Notes: a model not told the origin generated them from the sequence alone. A DNA stretch of 64,000 bases from Chitinophaga cymbidii (GCF_007992715.1 NZ_BKAU01000001.1:124001-188000); one strand, 5' to 3'; positions 37,565 to 46,367 are shown, numbered from the stretch's first letter. Translations and numbers: made by a program.

Positions 37565-39172
37565 ATGTCCGAGAACAGGAAGCTAAAAGTGTTTTTGCCC
37601 TTGTTATTCGCCCTCGTACTTGCGCTGGGCATGTACCTGGGGCACAAGATGCCGGCCGCGCGCAACAGCGATTCGGTCATCTTTTTCAATAACAAAAGAG
37701 GATCGCTGCAGGAAGTAATGGACCTGCTGAAATATAAATATGTGGATACGCTGGACCTTTCTGATGCGCAGGAAGAAGCGATCGAAGGGTTGCTTTCTCA
37801 CCTGGACCCGCACTCCATCTACATCCCGCCCGCCAATGTGCAGGAAGTGAATGAAGACCTGGACGGGAACTTTGAAGGCATCGGCGTGGAATTCAACATC
37901 ATCCGCGATACCGTGAACATCCTCAGCGTGATCGCCGGCGGCCCTTCCGATGCGGCGGGCGTGCTGACGGGCGACAAAATACTGGCCGTGAACGACAGCA
38001 TCAAAGTGGCCGGCACGAGCATTACGGCAGACAAGATCCGCAAACTGCTGCGCGGCCCGCGCAACTCTACCGTGAAAACCCGGATGCTGCGCGGCAACAA
38101 GGAGCTGGACGTGACCATCAAAAGAGGCGTTATTCCCCTGTACAGTATCGACGCGAGCTATATGGCCGCTCCGGGCATCGGCTACGTGAAGCTCAGCAAA
38201 TTCTCCGCCACCACCTATACGGAATTTATGGAAGCGCTGCGCAAGCTGCAAAAACTTGGCATGACCAAGCTGGTGCTCGACCTCCGGCAGAATGGCGGCG
38301 GGCTGCTGGACGCGGCCGTTCGCGTGGCGGACGAGCTGCTGCCGGACAACGAGCTGATCGTATATACACAGGGAAAGAGCTACCCGCGGCAGGATTATAA
38401 GTCCACCCGCCCGGGGCTTTTTGAAAAAGGCGCCCTCACCGTGCTGCTGGACGAAGGTTCCGCTTCCGCCAGTGAAGTGCTGGCAGGCGCCATACAGGAC
38501 CACGACCGCGGCGAGATCATCGGGCGGCGCAGCTTCGGGAAGGGCCTCGTGCAGGAACCTTTCGACCTGAGCAACGGCGGCACCCTCCGCCTCACCATCG
38601 CCAGGTATTACCTCCCTTCCGGCAGAAGCATCCAGAAAAGCTACCAGAACGGCCGCGAAGCATATGAAGAAGACATTGCCAACCGCTACTCCCATGGCGA
38701 GTTCCTGAGCCGCGACAGCATTCATCCGCTCGATACCATGCCTTACAAGACGGACAAAGGACGGATCGTTTACGGCGGCGGGGGTATTATGCCGGACGTA
38801 TTCATTCCTTTTGATACCACCCGGTATTCCGTGTTGCTAACGGACCTGTATACACGTAATGTGTTCGGTGATTTTATTTACCAGTATTACACCGCGCATG
38901 CGGGTGATTTCTCAAAATACAAGGACGCTGTTACTTTCAACGAACAGTTCCGCACAGATGATGCATTGCTGCAGGCGTTCAGGGCGCATGCCGTTCGCGC
39001 GGGCGTGCAGATGGACAGGATGAGCGAAAAGGACGCGGCCGAGATCAGAATCCGGCTGAAAGCCCTGCTGGCCAGGCAACTATGGCGCAGCGAAGGGTTT
39101 TACATGGTGATCAACGAAAGCGATCCGGTGATACTCCGGGCAGTGGATGCGCTGGAAAAAACGAACGATTGA
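37565..39172 (+). CDS. S41-family C-terminal processing peptidase (CtpA/Prc-like)
   Basis: 535 residues from the ATG at 37565 (MSENRKLKVFLPLLF), which gives a membrane anchor at about 8-25; upstream frame residues are not protein-like. Order: S41 N-terminal cap, PDZ domain (FEGIGVEFNI, then GPSDAAGVLTGDKI), tail-specific protease core with catalytic Ser in EGSASASE and Lys in SFGKGLVQ. A C-terminal domain of about 130 residues follows. Such proteases trim periplasmic proteins at their C-terminus. The divergent gene is the sugar kinase. A hairpin closes the gene. Confidence 0.92.
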   Translation: MSENRKLKVFLPLLFALVLALGMYLGHKMPAARNSDSVIFFNNKRGSLQEVMDLLKYKYVDTLDLSDAQEEAIEGLLSHLDPHSIYIPPANVQEVNEDLDGNFEGIGVEFNIIRDTVNILSVIAGGPSDAAGVLTGDKILAVNDSIKVAGTSITADKIRKLLRGPRNSTVKTRMLRGNKELDVTIKRGVIPLYSIDASYMAAPGIGYVKLSKFSATTYTEFMEALRKLQKLGMTKLVLDLRQNGGGLLDAAVRVADELLPDNELIVYTQGKSYPRQDYKSTRPGLFEKGALTVLLDEGSASASEVLAGAIQDHDRGEIIGRRSFGKGLVQEPFDLSNGGTLRLTIARYYLPSGRSIQKSYQNGREAYEEDIANRYSHGEFLSRDSIHPLDTMPYKTDKGRIVYGGGGIMPDVFIPFDTTRYSVLLTDLYTRNVFGDFIYQYYTAHAGDFSKYKDAVTFNEQFRTDDALLQAFRAHAVRAGVQMDRMSEKDAAEIRIRLKALLARQLWRSEGFYMVINESDPVILRAVDALEKTND

Positions 39173-39194
39173 TAATATTATAAAGACATGCTGA

Positions 39195-39222
39195 AAGGGC
39201 TGACCATCGCCGGTCGGCCCTT
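39195..39222 (+). terminator. intrinsic terminator after the S41 protease
   Basis: Eleven-pair stem AAGGGCTGACC/GGTCGGCCCTT with one T.G pair and a six-base loop, then TTGTTCATTTT. Confidence 0.75.
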
Positions 39223-39254
39223 GTTCATTTTGTAATCTCCGGAAGGCGCTTCAT

Positions 39255-39743
39255 CTACTTCCCGTTTTCCTCCTTCCAGCTTTCCGCACGCCCCTCTGGA
39301 TCATAATACATAATTCCAAAACAGATCACCACCCAGTAACTCACCACCGCGATCATCACAAACGTATCCATCAGGCTCCAGTCGCTGAAAGCCATGATAA
39401 TGCCGAAAGGCAGCAACGTCAATACGGAAGCTACCGGCAGCAGCCAGCGCCGCAGCATCTTCCCTTCCGCGCCGCGCATGATCAAAAAGTGCGTAGCCAG
39501 GCATAGCAGGAACCAGCTTGGCAAAGAAAACAGGAAACCGACGAAGAACATGGGAAAGATCAGCACCCATCCGGCGGAGATCATGCTGGTAGGGCCGTCG
39601 CTGATGCCCGTCTGCTCATAAAAATAATTCAGGGAAACAGCAAGTAAAGGCGCCACACCCACGGCGGTAAACCATACGCGGGTAGCAAACCACATGGCTT
39701 GTGACATAGGTATTGAGGTTTTAGGTTCACAGGTATTGGTCAT
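39255..39743 (-). CDS. hypothetical membrane protein, four predicted helices
   Basis: Unrecognised protein of up to 162 residues. Four hydrophobic segments lie at about 22-38, 57-80, 102-120 and 126-146. The ATG at 39743 gives a 12-residue polar lead containing Cys-Glu-Pro; an ATG at 39707 (MSQAMWFATRVW) is an equally possible start. No motif suggests transport or catalysis. Confidence 0.6.
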   Translation of the reverse strand: MTNTCEPKTSIPMSQAMWFATRVWFTAVGVAPLLAVSLNYFYEQTGISDGPTSMISAGWVLIFPMFFVGFLFSLPSWFLLCLATHFLIMRGAEGKMLRRWLLPVASVLTLLPFGIIMAFSDWSLMDTFVMIAVVSYWVVICFGIMYYDPEGRAESWKEENGK

Positions 39744-39891
39744 GCACTGATATATTCAAAAATAATAATTATATCGTGCCGAAAAATGACATGAATGTGG
39801 GGTTCGGGGACCGTGCGGGAATAAAAAAAATCCTCCCGAGGTATGACAAGAAGCAGGAGAAGGTGCCCTGGAACTGTCAGGAATAAAAAAA

Positions 39892-39915
39892 TCCTCCCCC
39901 GTTGCCAGGAGAGGA
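39892..39915 (-). terminator. terminator of the small lipoprotein gene
   Basis: Nine-pair stem (39907-39915 with 39892-39900; two G.T pairs), loop of six, then TTTTTTTATT leftward. A second copy of the GGAATAAAAAAA(A)TCCTCCC segment lies at 39818-39837, a likely local duplication of the terminator edge. Confidence 0.75.
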
Positions 39916-39939
39916 CGTATACTTTCTTTGTCAGCTATC

Positions 39940-40146
39940 TTAGTGCTGGTGAGCAGCGCTGTCAGCAGGTGCAGCAGCAGCGGAATCAGCAGGAGCAACA
40001 GCAGAAGAATCTGCGGGAGCAGCTTCAGGAGCAGCTTCGGTTGCAGGAGCAGCTTCAGTAGCTGTAGAATCATTAGTTGTAGAAGTTGCGCTGTTGCAAG
40101 CTACGAACATACCGGTAGCGATAGCTAAAACGAATAATTTTTTCAT
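39940..40146 (-). CDS. small Ala/Pro-rich lipoprotein
   Basis: 68 residues from the ATG at 40146; the frame upstream is not protein-like. A lipoprotein signal (GMFVAC, Cys17) leads into a mature peptide of about 50 residues made of Ser/Thr, then repeats of the type EAAPA and APADSA, ending AAHQH. This low-complexity, acidic, flexible chain probably acts as a spacer or surface coat rather than an enzyme. The gene has its own promoter and terminator, so expression is likely. Confidence 0.78.
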   Translation of the reverse strand: MKKLFVLAIATGMFVACNSATSTTNDSTATEAAPATEAAPEAAPADSSAVAPADSAAAAPADSAAHQH

Positions 40147-40172
40147 GTTGATGTGATGTTTTTGAATCGCCG

Positions 40173-40202
40173 CAAAATTATCCAAAAATCTTCAAATACA
40201 AA
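40173..40202 (-). promoter_or_regulatory. promoter of the small lipoprotein gene
   Basis: TTTG (40199-40202), 18 bases, TAATTTTG (40173-40180) on the minus strand. Predicted leader of about 22 bases. Confidence 0.7.
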
Positions 40203-40229
40203 ATTATTTTTTATATAAAATGTATTGAT

Positions 40230-41543
40230 CTACTTCTTTCTGAAGTAAATTCTGACCGGAACGCCCTGAAAGTTAAAGTTTTCGCGGAGTTTGTTCTCCA
40301 GGTAATTCCTGTAGGGCGTTTTGATATCGTCCGGCAGGTTGGCGAAGAACGCGAACGCGGGCGTATGGGTGGGCAGCTGCGTTACATATTTGATCTTGAT
40401 GGCCGTTCCTCTCACTACGGGCGGGCGGTATGCCTCGATGGCCTTCAGCATCACTTCGTTCAGCCTGGCCGTCTGCACCTTGCGCTGGCGGTTCTCGTAT
40501 ACTTCCAGCGCTACTTCCACCGCCTTGAAGATCCTTTGCTTTTCGATCACGGCGCCGAAAATGATGGGCACGTCCGTGAACGGTGCGATCCTGTTTTTCA
40601 GCTCTTTTTCGTAATCGCGGGCGGTGTTCGTTTCCTTGTCCACCAGGTCCCATTTGTTCACGAAGATCACAACGCCCTTGCCTTTGCGGGCTGCCAGGCT
40701 GAAGATGCTGAGATCCTGCGCCGTGATGCCCTTTTCGGCGTCCAGCAGCAGCAGGCAAACGTCCGCTTCGTCCAGCGCTTTGATGGCGCGGATCACGGAA
40801 TAAAATTCCAGGTCCTCATGCACTTTGGCTTTGCGGCGGATACCGGCCGTATCGATGAGGATGAAATCCTTCTGGAAAAGCTTGTAACGGGTATGGATGG
40901 TATCGCGGGTGGTGCCGGCGATGTCTGATACAATGTTCCGCTCCTCCCCGATCAGTGCGTTCAGCAGGGAGGATTTACCCACGTTCGGCTGGCCGATGAT
41001 GGCGATCTTTGGAATATTTTCTTCTCCGGGTGTGGCCACTTCGTCTTCCGGGATCAGCGCCACAACCTCGTCCAGCAACTCGCCGGTGCCGCTGCCTGAC
41101 ATGGAAGACAGGAAATGTATATGCTCGAAGCCGAGGCTGTAAAATTCCGCGGCCTCCATCTGGCGTTCGTGGTTATCTACCTTGTTCACCACCAGGTACA
41201 CCGGTTTGCTGGAGCGGCGCAGCAGGTCCGCCACGTCTGCGTCCAGGTCCGTAATACCGGTGGTCACATCGCACATGAAGATGAGCACGTTGGCTTCTTC
41301 CATGGCGATCTTTACCTGTTTGCGGATCTCCCGTTCGAACACGTCTTCGCTTTTGGCAACGAAGCCGCCGGTATCGATCACATTGAAGGTTTTGCCGTTC
41401 CAATCGGCAATGCCGTACTGCCGGTCGCGGGTAACGCCGCTCACGTCGTCTACAATGGCCTTCCGCTGCTCAAGCAGGCGGTTGAACAGCGTAGATTTTC
41501 CCACATTGGGGCGCCCCACAATTGCTACTGTAAAACCAGGCAT
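40230..41543 (-). CDS. der: ribosome-assembly GTPase Der (EngA)
   Basis: 437 residues with two tandem GTPase domains (Walker A GRPNVGKST near residue 8 and GQPNVGKSS near 185; switch motifs DTGGF and DTAGI; NKVD and NKWD base-recognition motifs) and a C-terminal KH-like domain. It is required for 50S subunit maturation. It follows era by 25 bases, so the two ribosome GTPases form one operon. Confidence 0.97.
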   Translation of the reverse strand: MPGFTVAIVGRPNVGKSTLFNRLLEQRKAIVDDVSGVTRDRQYGIADWNGKTFNVIDTGGFVAKSEDVFEREIRKQVKIAMEEANVLIFMCDVTTGITDLDADVADLLRRSSKPVYLVVNKVDNHERQMEAAEFYSLGFEHIHFLSSMSGSGTGELLDEVVALIPEDEVATPGEENIPKIAIIGQPNVGKSSLLNALIGEERNIVSDIAGTTRDTIHTRYKLFQKDFILIDTAGIRRKAKVHEDLEFYSVIRAIKALDEADVCLLLLDAEKGITAQDLSIFSLAARKGKGVVIFVNKWDLVDKETNTARDYEKELKNRIAPFTDVPIIFGAVIEKQRIFKAVEVALEVYENRQRKVQTARLNEVMLKAIEAYRPPVVRGTAIKIKYVTQLPTHTPAFAFFANLPDDIKTPYRNYLENKLRENFNFQGVPVRIYFRKK

Positions 41544-41568
41544 GTTATCAGTGTTTTTAAAATTGTCT

Positions 41569-42441
41569 TTAAATCAGCCCGTATTCCTTCAGGTACAGGT
41601 CGTTATCCCGCCATTTGTCGCGCACCTTCACGTGCAGTTCCAGGAATACCTTGCGGTCCAGGAACTTCTCAATGTCTACCCGCGCACGGGAGCCGATCTC
41701 GCGGATGGACTTCCCTTTTTCACCGAGGATAATGCCTTTCTGGGTTTCGCGGGTCACCACAATGTCCGCCGAGATCTTGGTAAGCGTATGCTTCTCCTGG
41801 AACTGTGTGACCACTACGGCCGTATGGTACGGGATCTCTTCTTCGAAGAGATGGAATATCTTTTCACGGATGATCTCCGCCACAAAAAAGCGTGTAGACC
41901 TGTCCGTTAGCGTGTCTTCCGGGTAGAAGGGCTCGCTTTCGGGCAGCAGGCTGACGATCTTTTCTAACAGCGTATTCAGTCCTTTTTTCTGCAGGGCGGA
42001 AATAGCCACTACGTCGCTGGCTTTACCCCAGGCCCGGCAGCGTTCCAGCAGCTTTTCAAGGTCTGCTTTCTCCAGCGTGTCCATTTTGTTCACTACCAGC
42101 AGGCTGGTGGCTTTGAGCTTCAGGGAGCCGAACAGTTCCAGGCATTCTTCCACATTATCACGTGCATCCATCAGCAGCAGCGCTACGTCCGCATCTTCCA
42201 GCGCGGAGCGCACGGCGCCCATCATTTTCTCATGCAGCTTGTACTTCGGGTCTATGATGCCGGGCGTATCCGAGAACACGATCTGGTAGTCCTTTTCCGT
42301 GAGGATGCCGGTGATGCGGTGGCGCGTGGTCTGCACCTTTGGCGACACAATGGCGAGCTTCTCGCCCAACAGTGCGTTGAGCAAAGTGCTTTTCCCTGCA
42401 TTGGGCTTACCAAAGATGTTGACGAAACCGGCGCGGTGCAT
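41569..42441 (-). CDS. era: ribosome-assembly GTPase Era
   Basis: 290 residues. GTPase motifs GKPNAGKST, DTPG and NKMD, followed by a C-terminal KH domain with VTRETQKGIILGEKGKSIREIG that binds the 3' end of 16S rRNA. Era checks maturation of the 30S subunit. First gene of era-der, with a TACCTTTG box upstream. Confidence 0.97.
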   Translation of the reverse strand: MHRAGFVNIFGKPNAGKSTLLNALLGEKLAIVSPKVQTTRHRITGILTEKDYQIVFSDTPGIIDPKYKLHEKMMGAVRSALEDADVALLLMDARDNVEECLELFGSLKLKATSLLVVNKMDTLEKADLEKLLERCRAWGKASDVVAISALQKKGLNTLLEKIVSLLPESEPFYPEDTLTDRSTRFFVAEIIREKIFHLFEEEIPYHTAVVVTQFQEKHTLTKISADIVVTRETQKGIILGEKGKSIREIGSRARVDIEKFLDRKVFLELHVKVRDKWRDNDLYLKEYGLI

Positions 42442-42480
42442 ACGATCGTGTTTTTATATGGCTGTTTCAGCACATGGGTG

Positions 42481-42488
42481 CAAAGGTA
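42481..42488 (-). promoter_or_regulatory. candidate -7 element for era-der
   Basis: TACCTTTG on the minus strand, 39 bases before the ATG. The surrounding 15 bases (TGGGTGCAAAGGTAG on the plus strand) are repeated before the tRNA gene, so both may share a promoter type. No -33 at the expected spacing. Confidence 0.5.
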
Positions 42489-42499
42489 GTACAAATAAA

Positions 42500-42523
42500 A
42501 AAAGCCGAATTAACTTCGGCTTT
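42500..42523 (-). terminator. terminator of the initiator tRNA transcript
   Basis: Nine-bp stem AAAGCCGAA/TTCGGCTTT (42501-42509, 42515-42523), followed leftward by a T-rich tract. It lies just before era, so the tRNA and era are transcribed separately. Confidence 0.8.
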
Positions 42524-42584
42524 TTACTTTTTTTAAGAAGGATGTCCGCTCTTGTTTGCAAAGAAGGATGCCACTTCTCTTCTG

Positions 42585-42656
<72 letters not shown>

Positions 42657-42665
42657 ATGTGGGTG

Positions 42666-42696
42666 CAAAGGTAGGGGAAAAATTAACGCAACCAAA
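42666..42696 (-). promoter_or_regulatory. tRNA-fMet promoter
   Basis: TTTG (42693-42696), exactly 19 bases, TACCTTTG (42666-42673) on the minus strand; the tRNA 5' end lies 10 bases downstream. Confidence 0.8.
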
Positions 42697-42979
42697 TCTT
42701 TTTCAGAATTTTACAACTCTTTTTTTCAGCGTGCTATTGGAAAGCGGCTACAGTAAAGGATTTCGGAGGAATAGAAAATTTCGCGCCGCTGGAAATGTTA
42801 AAACTGCCGTTGTGGGCAGCCAAACTAATACAGCACCCGGAAGCGGAAAAGATTGCGGGCAACCCACCGCTGGTCCGCCGAAAAAACGACGGCCACGTCC
42901 TGCTACAACTGACCGTTGGCCGAACAAAAATCCGATAGTATCTCTACTTCCGATGCATAGTCCCTACCGTCCTTCCAAA
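42697..42979. other. non-coding stretch between tRNA promoter and tandem repeat
   Basis: No convincing gene. The rightward open frame across it has no start context or protein-like composition. Sequence is mixed in base content with no obvious hairpin. Together with the adjoining tandem repeat and the ssb terminator it makes a 525-base gene-free interval. Confidence 0.6.
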
Positions 42980-43157
42980 CAGCTGAACAAGGCACAAAAA
43001 TTCCGGCGGCCACCAGCCGTCAGGCAAATAATGCCCAAACGTTTCAGCTGAACAAGGCACAAAAATTCCGGCGGCGATCAGCCGTCAGGCAAATAATGCC
43101 GCAAATGTTTCAGCTGAACAAGGCGCAAAAATTCCGGCGGCTATCAGCCACCGGAAT
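42980..43157. repeat. 65-66 bp tandem repeat, 2.6 copies, downstream of ssb
   Basis: Units begin with CAGCTGAACAAGGC at 42980, 43045 and 43111 (65 and 66 bases apart); the third is cut short near 43150. Each unit contains ATTCCGGCGGC, a variable four-base window, AGCC and, in units 1 and 2, GGCAAATAATGCC, a small inverted repeat. In the leftward direction the ATTCCGG/CCGGAAT arms form hairpins followed by TTTTTG. The last unit thereby makes the ssb terminator (stem 43130-43156). Differences among copies are few, which suggests recent expansion. Confidence 0.85.
43130..43156 (-). terminator. ssb terminator formed by the last repeat unit
   Basis: Twelve-pair stem ATTCCGGTGGCT/AGCCGCCGGAAT with a three-base loop and one T.G pair, followed by TTTTTG in the leftward direction. 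Confidence 0.75.
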
Positions 43158-43181
43158 ACGCCTCCAAAAGCAAACTGTCCC

Positions 43182-43568
43182 TTAAAACGGTAATTCCTCC
43201 GTCGGCTCCGGCGCCGGCGTTTCCGCGGCCGCGTTCTTTCCATCCGCCGCTTTCGGCCCGCCCGGCAGCAGCTTCACCTGCGTAACCCGCACTTTCAGCG
43301 CGGCGGCAGGCGTACCGTCGCTGGCCTTGTACAAATCGATATAAGGCGTTCCCTCCACGTACACCAGGGTCCCCTGCAACAGGTACGGGCCAATGGCATT
43401 CGGCGCCCACATGGCGCAGTCCGCCCACACAGTGCGCTCCTTCTGCATGCCCTGCGCATTTTTGTACCGCTCGTTATGCGCTACGGTGAAATTCAGAACG
43501 GCCTTCCCGTTCACATCGTTCTCCACGGCATTTTTGCCAACGTGGCCAATGATTTGAAGTTTGATCAT
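43182..43568 (-). CDS. ssb: single-stranded DNA-binding protein
   Basis: 128 residues. OB-fold segments IGHVGKNA, VLNFTVAHNERY and WADCAMWAPNA...YLLQGTLVYVEG are present, then a short Ala/Pro-rich linker and the acidic tip TEELPF, which recruits repair and replication proteins. It is shorter than the replicative SSB of E. coli (178). The genome may hold another copy; that is not visible here. Confidence 0.92.
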   Translation of the reverse strand: MIKLQIIGHVGKNAVENDVNGKAVLNFTVAHNERYKNAQGMQKERTVWADCAMWAPNAIGPYLLQGTLVYVEGTPYIDLYKASDGTPAAALKVRVTQVKLLPGGPKAADGKNAAAETPAPEPTEELPF

Positions 43569-43722
43569 CAGATAATGATTGTTTGGTCAACAAATAAATC
43601 CCTCAAAAATGATCTCTGCTATTATTCAAAATTGTGGAGAAGTATATAACGGGGTAACAGCAATGAAGTTAGCAAAAAAACCGGTACGGAAAAAAAATTC
43701 ACCATAATTCCGCAAGGCATTC

Positions 43723-43730
43723 TACCTTTG
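43723..43730 (+). promoter_or_regulatory. -7 element upstream of the TPP riboswitch
   Basis: TACCTTTG, a perfect TAnnTTTG, about 30 bases before the riboswitch core. The -33 region is poor, which is acceptable for a regulated gene. It predicts a leader of about 260 bases. Confidence 0.55.
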
Positions 43731-43756
43731 CAGCGGAAACCGGATTTATTCCCTTT

Positions 43757-43845
43757 TCACCTCGGGGTGCCTTACTATCAGGCTGAGATCATACCCGTTG
43801 AACCTGGACCAGGTAATGCTGGTTAGGAAAGGTAAGTGATGTTCT
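43757..43845 (+). promoter_or_regulatory. TPP riboswitch (THI element)
   Basis: The conserved thi-box core is intact: CGGGGTGC, GGCTGAGATCATACCCG, GTTGAACCTG, then CAGGTAATGCTGG and GGAAAGG, with TCAC/GTGA closing P1. The order and spacing match the aptamer that binds thiamine pyrophosphate. A downstream hairpin GGTAAG...CTTACC (43830-43852) overlaps the 3' side of P1 and may serve as the switch. High TPP should lower expression of the receptor gene beginning at 43996. Confidence 0.93.
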
Positions 43846-43995
43846 CCTTACCTGTTATGGCGATAGTTGACAGTGCCGCATACGTGCAGCGCTGTTGTAA
43901 CGGCATGTATAACACACACATGTAAATACAGGAAATACGATGAAGCCCGGCATAACACATGTATATGCCAGGCGCATCTGACTAAACATTAACAG

Positions 43996-46362
43996 ATGAA
44001 ACAAATGATGCTTTTAGCGCTGCTCGGCCTGTCCGTACTGGCCCAGGCGCAAACAGTGATCACCGGTACCGTGACGGACAAAACATCCGGGCAGCCGCTG
44101 CAGGGCGCCACCATTTCCCTCTCCACCGGCGGCAGCACTTATACCAATGCAAAAGGACAATACCGCCTTACCGCCACTGCAAACGGCGCTTTTACCATAC
44201 AGGCGAGCTTCCTCGGGTACCGGACCATCCGGGAAACGGCCAGCGGCAAAACGCAATATGACTTCGCACTGGAAGAAACCGGCCTGTTCGTGAAACCAGT
44301 AGAGATCGCCAGCCTCCGCGCGGGCAGGGATGCTCCCTTCACCCGGTCGGACCTGAACAAGGAAGCCATCGCGCAACAAAACCTCGGGCAGGACCTGCCG
44401 CTGCTGCTGAACCAGCTGCCTTCCGTGGTCACCAATTCCGATGCCGGCGCGGGCGTAGGCTACACCGGCCTTCGTGTACGCGGCTCCGATATCACGCGCA
44501 TTAATGTGACCGTCAACGGTATTCCCGTGAACGACGCGGAATCGCAAGGCACTTTCTTCGTGAACATGCCGGACTTCGCCTCCTCCGTCAACAGTATCCA
44601 GCTGCAACGCGGCGTGGGCACATCCACCAACGGCGCCGGCGCTTTCGGCGCTTCCCTCAACCTCAGCACCAACGAATACCGCGAAAACGCATACGGGGAG
44701 ATCGACAACAGCTACGGCTCCTTCGATACCTGGAAACATACCGTGAAAGCAGGCAGCGGCCTCATCAACGGGCATTTCACCATCGATGCGCGCCTTTCGA
44801 AAATATCTTCCAACGGGTACATCGACAGGGCGTCTTCCGACCTCCGCTCCTTTTACACTTCCGCCGCCTATATCTCCGGCAAAACGGCCATCCGCCTGAA
44901 CGTATTCTCCGGCAAGGAAAAAACCTACCAGGCATGGAACGGCGTGGATTCCGCCACGCTTCACACCAACCGCACCTACAATCCCAGCGGCGCCAACAAA
45001 CCCGGCGCACCCTACGATAACGAAACCGACAATTACCAGCAGGACCACTACCAGCTGTTCCTCAACCAGTCCATCAACAACCAGCTCAACTTCAACATCG
45101 GCCTGCATTACACCCGCGGCCGCGGTTATTACGAGAATTACCGCGACGGGGAAAGCTATGCGGACTTCGGCGTGGAAGATCCCGTGTACAACGGCGCTCC
45201 CGTCACTACCACCGACCTCATCCGCCAGCTGTGGCTGGACAACCACTTCTATGGCGGCGTGTTCTCGCTGAACCACGACACGGGCAAACTTAACTGGAGC
45301 CTGGGCGGCGCGCTGAACCGCTACGACGGCGGCCATTACGGTAAAGTGATCTGGGCGCAGAACGGCGGGTTCGATAAAGACCACCGCTGGTACGACCTGG
45401 ATGCTTTCAAAACAGATGCGAACATCTACTGGAAAGGAGAACTAACGGTAACGGATAAACTTAAATTATTTGCCGATGTGCAATACCGCCGCGTGAACTA
45501 CGAGCTGAACGGCTTCCGCAACAACCCGGACATCCGCCGGCACGAGCGCTATAATTTCATCAATCCCAAAGGCGGCCTCAGCTTCCGGCTGAATGAGCAG
45601 CAGCATGTTTACGCCTCCTACGCCATCGGCAACAAGGAGCCGAACCGCGATGACTTTGAAGCGGCGCTGGAAGAAACGCCGAAGCACGAAACGCTGCGCA
45701 ACCTCGAAGCCGGTTATGTGCTGCAAAGCCCGAAAGCCGGACTGCAGGCGAACGTGTACTACATGAACTATCGTAACCAACTGGTGCTGACAGGCAGGAT
45801 CAACGACGTTGGCGCCTATGCCAGAACCAATATCCCGAAAAGCTACCGCCTGGGCATTGAGCTGGATGGGCATTACAACGTGCTTCCCCGGCTCACCCTC
45901 GCGGCGAACATCGCGCTCAGCCGCAACCGCATCGATGCGTTCACGGAGTATCTCGACGACTGGGATAACGGCGGGCAGAAAGCGGTGGAACACAAGAATA
46001 CGGACATCTCCTTCTCCCCTGATCTGATCGCGGGGTATACCGTAAGTTACCGGCCGCTGAACGGCCTTGTGCTGGACTGGGTGGGGAAATACGTGAGCCG
46101 GCAGTACCTGGACAATACATCGGACGACCGGCGCAGCCTCGATGCTTTTATCGTGAACGACGTGCGCATCAACTATACAGTGCCGCAGCAGTTCTTCCGC
46201 TCACTGGGCCTGCAGCTTATGCTGAACAATATCTTTGCTGAAAAGTACGAACCGAACGGTTATACTTATGGCTACCTGGAAAACGGTACCGTGAAACGAG
46301 ATAACTACTATTTTCCGATGGCCGGATTCAATTTCATGGCCGGTGTAAAGATCGGGTTATAA
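43996..46362 (+). CDS. TonB-dependent outer-membrane receptor, probable thiamine uptake
   Basis: 788 residues: signal peptide (1-19), carboxypeptidase-regulatory-like domain (about 20-100, TVTDKTSGQPLQGATISL), plug (about 110-220, with GYTGLRVRGSDITRINVTVNGIP) and a beta-barrel to the C-terminus, ending with an aromatic-rich strand and Leu rather than Phe. The TPP riboswitch upstream makes thiamine, its phosphates or its precursors the likely ligand; similar THI-box-controlled outer-membrane receptors are described in Bacteroidetes. No pnuT or thiamine kinase lies beside it, so import across the inner membrane is encoded elsewhere. Confidence 0.88.
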   Translation: MKQMMLLALLGLSVLAQAQTVITGTVTDKTSGQPLQGATISLSTGGSTYTNAKGQYRLTATANGAFTIQASFLGYRTIRETASGKTQYDFALEETGLFVKPVEIASLRAGRDAPFTRSDLNKEAIAQQNLGQDLPLLLNQLPSVVTNSDAGAGVGYTGLRVRGSDITRINVTVNGIPVNDAESQGTFFVNMPDFASSVNSIQLQRGVGTSTNGAGAFGASLNLSTNEYRENAYGEIDNSYGSFDTWKHTVKAGSGLINGHFTIDARLSKISSNGYIDRASSDLRSFYTSAAYISGKTAIRLNVFSGKEKTYQAWNGVDSATLHTNRTYNPSGANKPGAPYDNETDNYQQDHYQLFLNQSINNQLNFNIGLHYTRGRGYYENYRDGESYADFGVEDPVYNGAPVTTTDLIRQLWLDNHFYGGVFSLNHDTGKLNWSLGGALNRYDGGHYGKVIWAQNGGFDKDHRWYDLDAFKTDANIYWKGELTVTDKLKLFADVQYRRVNYELNGFRNNPDIRRHERYNFINPKGGLSFRLNEQQHVYASYAIGNKEPNRDDFEAALEETPKHETLRNLEAGYVLQSPKAGLQANVYYMNYRNQLVLTGRINDVGAYARTNIPKSYRLGIELDGHYNVLPRLTLAANIALSRNRIDAFTEYLDDWDNGGQKAVEHKNTDISFSPDLIAGYTVSYRPLNGLVLDWVGKYVSRQYLDNTSDDRRSLDAFIVNDVRINYTVPQQFFRSLGLQLMLNNIFAEKYEPNGYTYGYLENGTVKRDNYYFPMAGFNFMAGVKIGL

Positions 46363-46367
46363 AGCAA

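Noticed and set aside
39818..39837. A second terminator next to the small lipoprotein terminator
   Set aside because: Shares about 20 bases with the true terminator but lacks a stable stem; probably a duplicated edge.
42659..43051. 130-codon frame rightward through the tRNA promoter and the tandem repeat
   Set aside because: Overlaps the tRNA promoter and repeat, uses repeated sequence, has no start signal, and reads as basic low-quality sequence.
42980..43157. CRISPR array
   Set aside because: Units are contiguous with 65-66 bp period, have no spacers of their own, and no cas gene is present.
43940..43981. Thirteen-codon ATG frame between the TPP riboswitch and the TonB receptor (MKPGITHVYARRI)
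   Set aside because: Too short to support and no sign of an Arg- or thiamine-linked leader function; likely chance.
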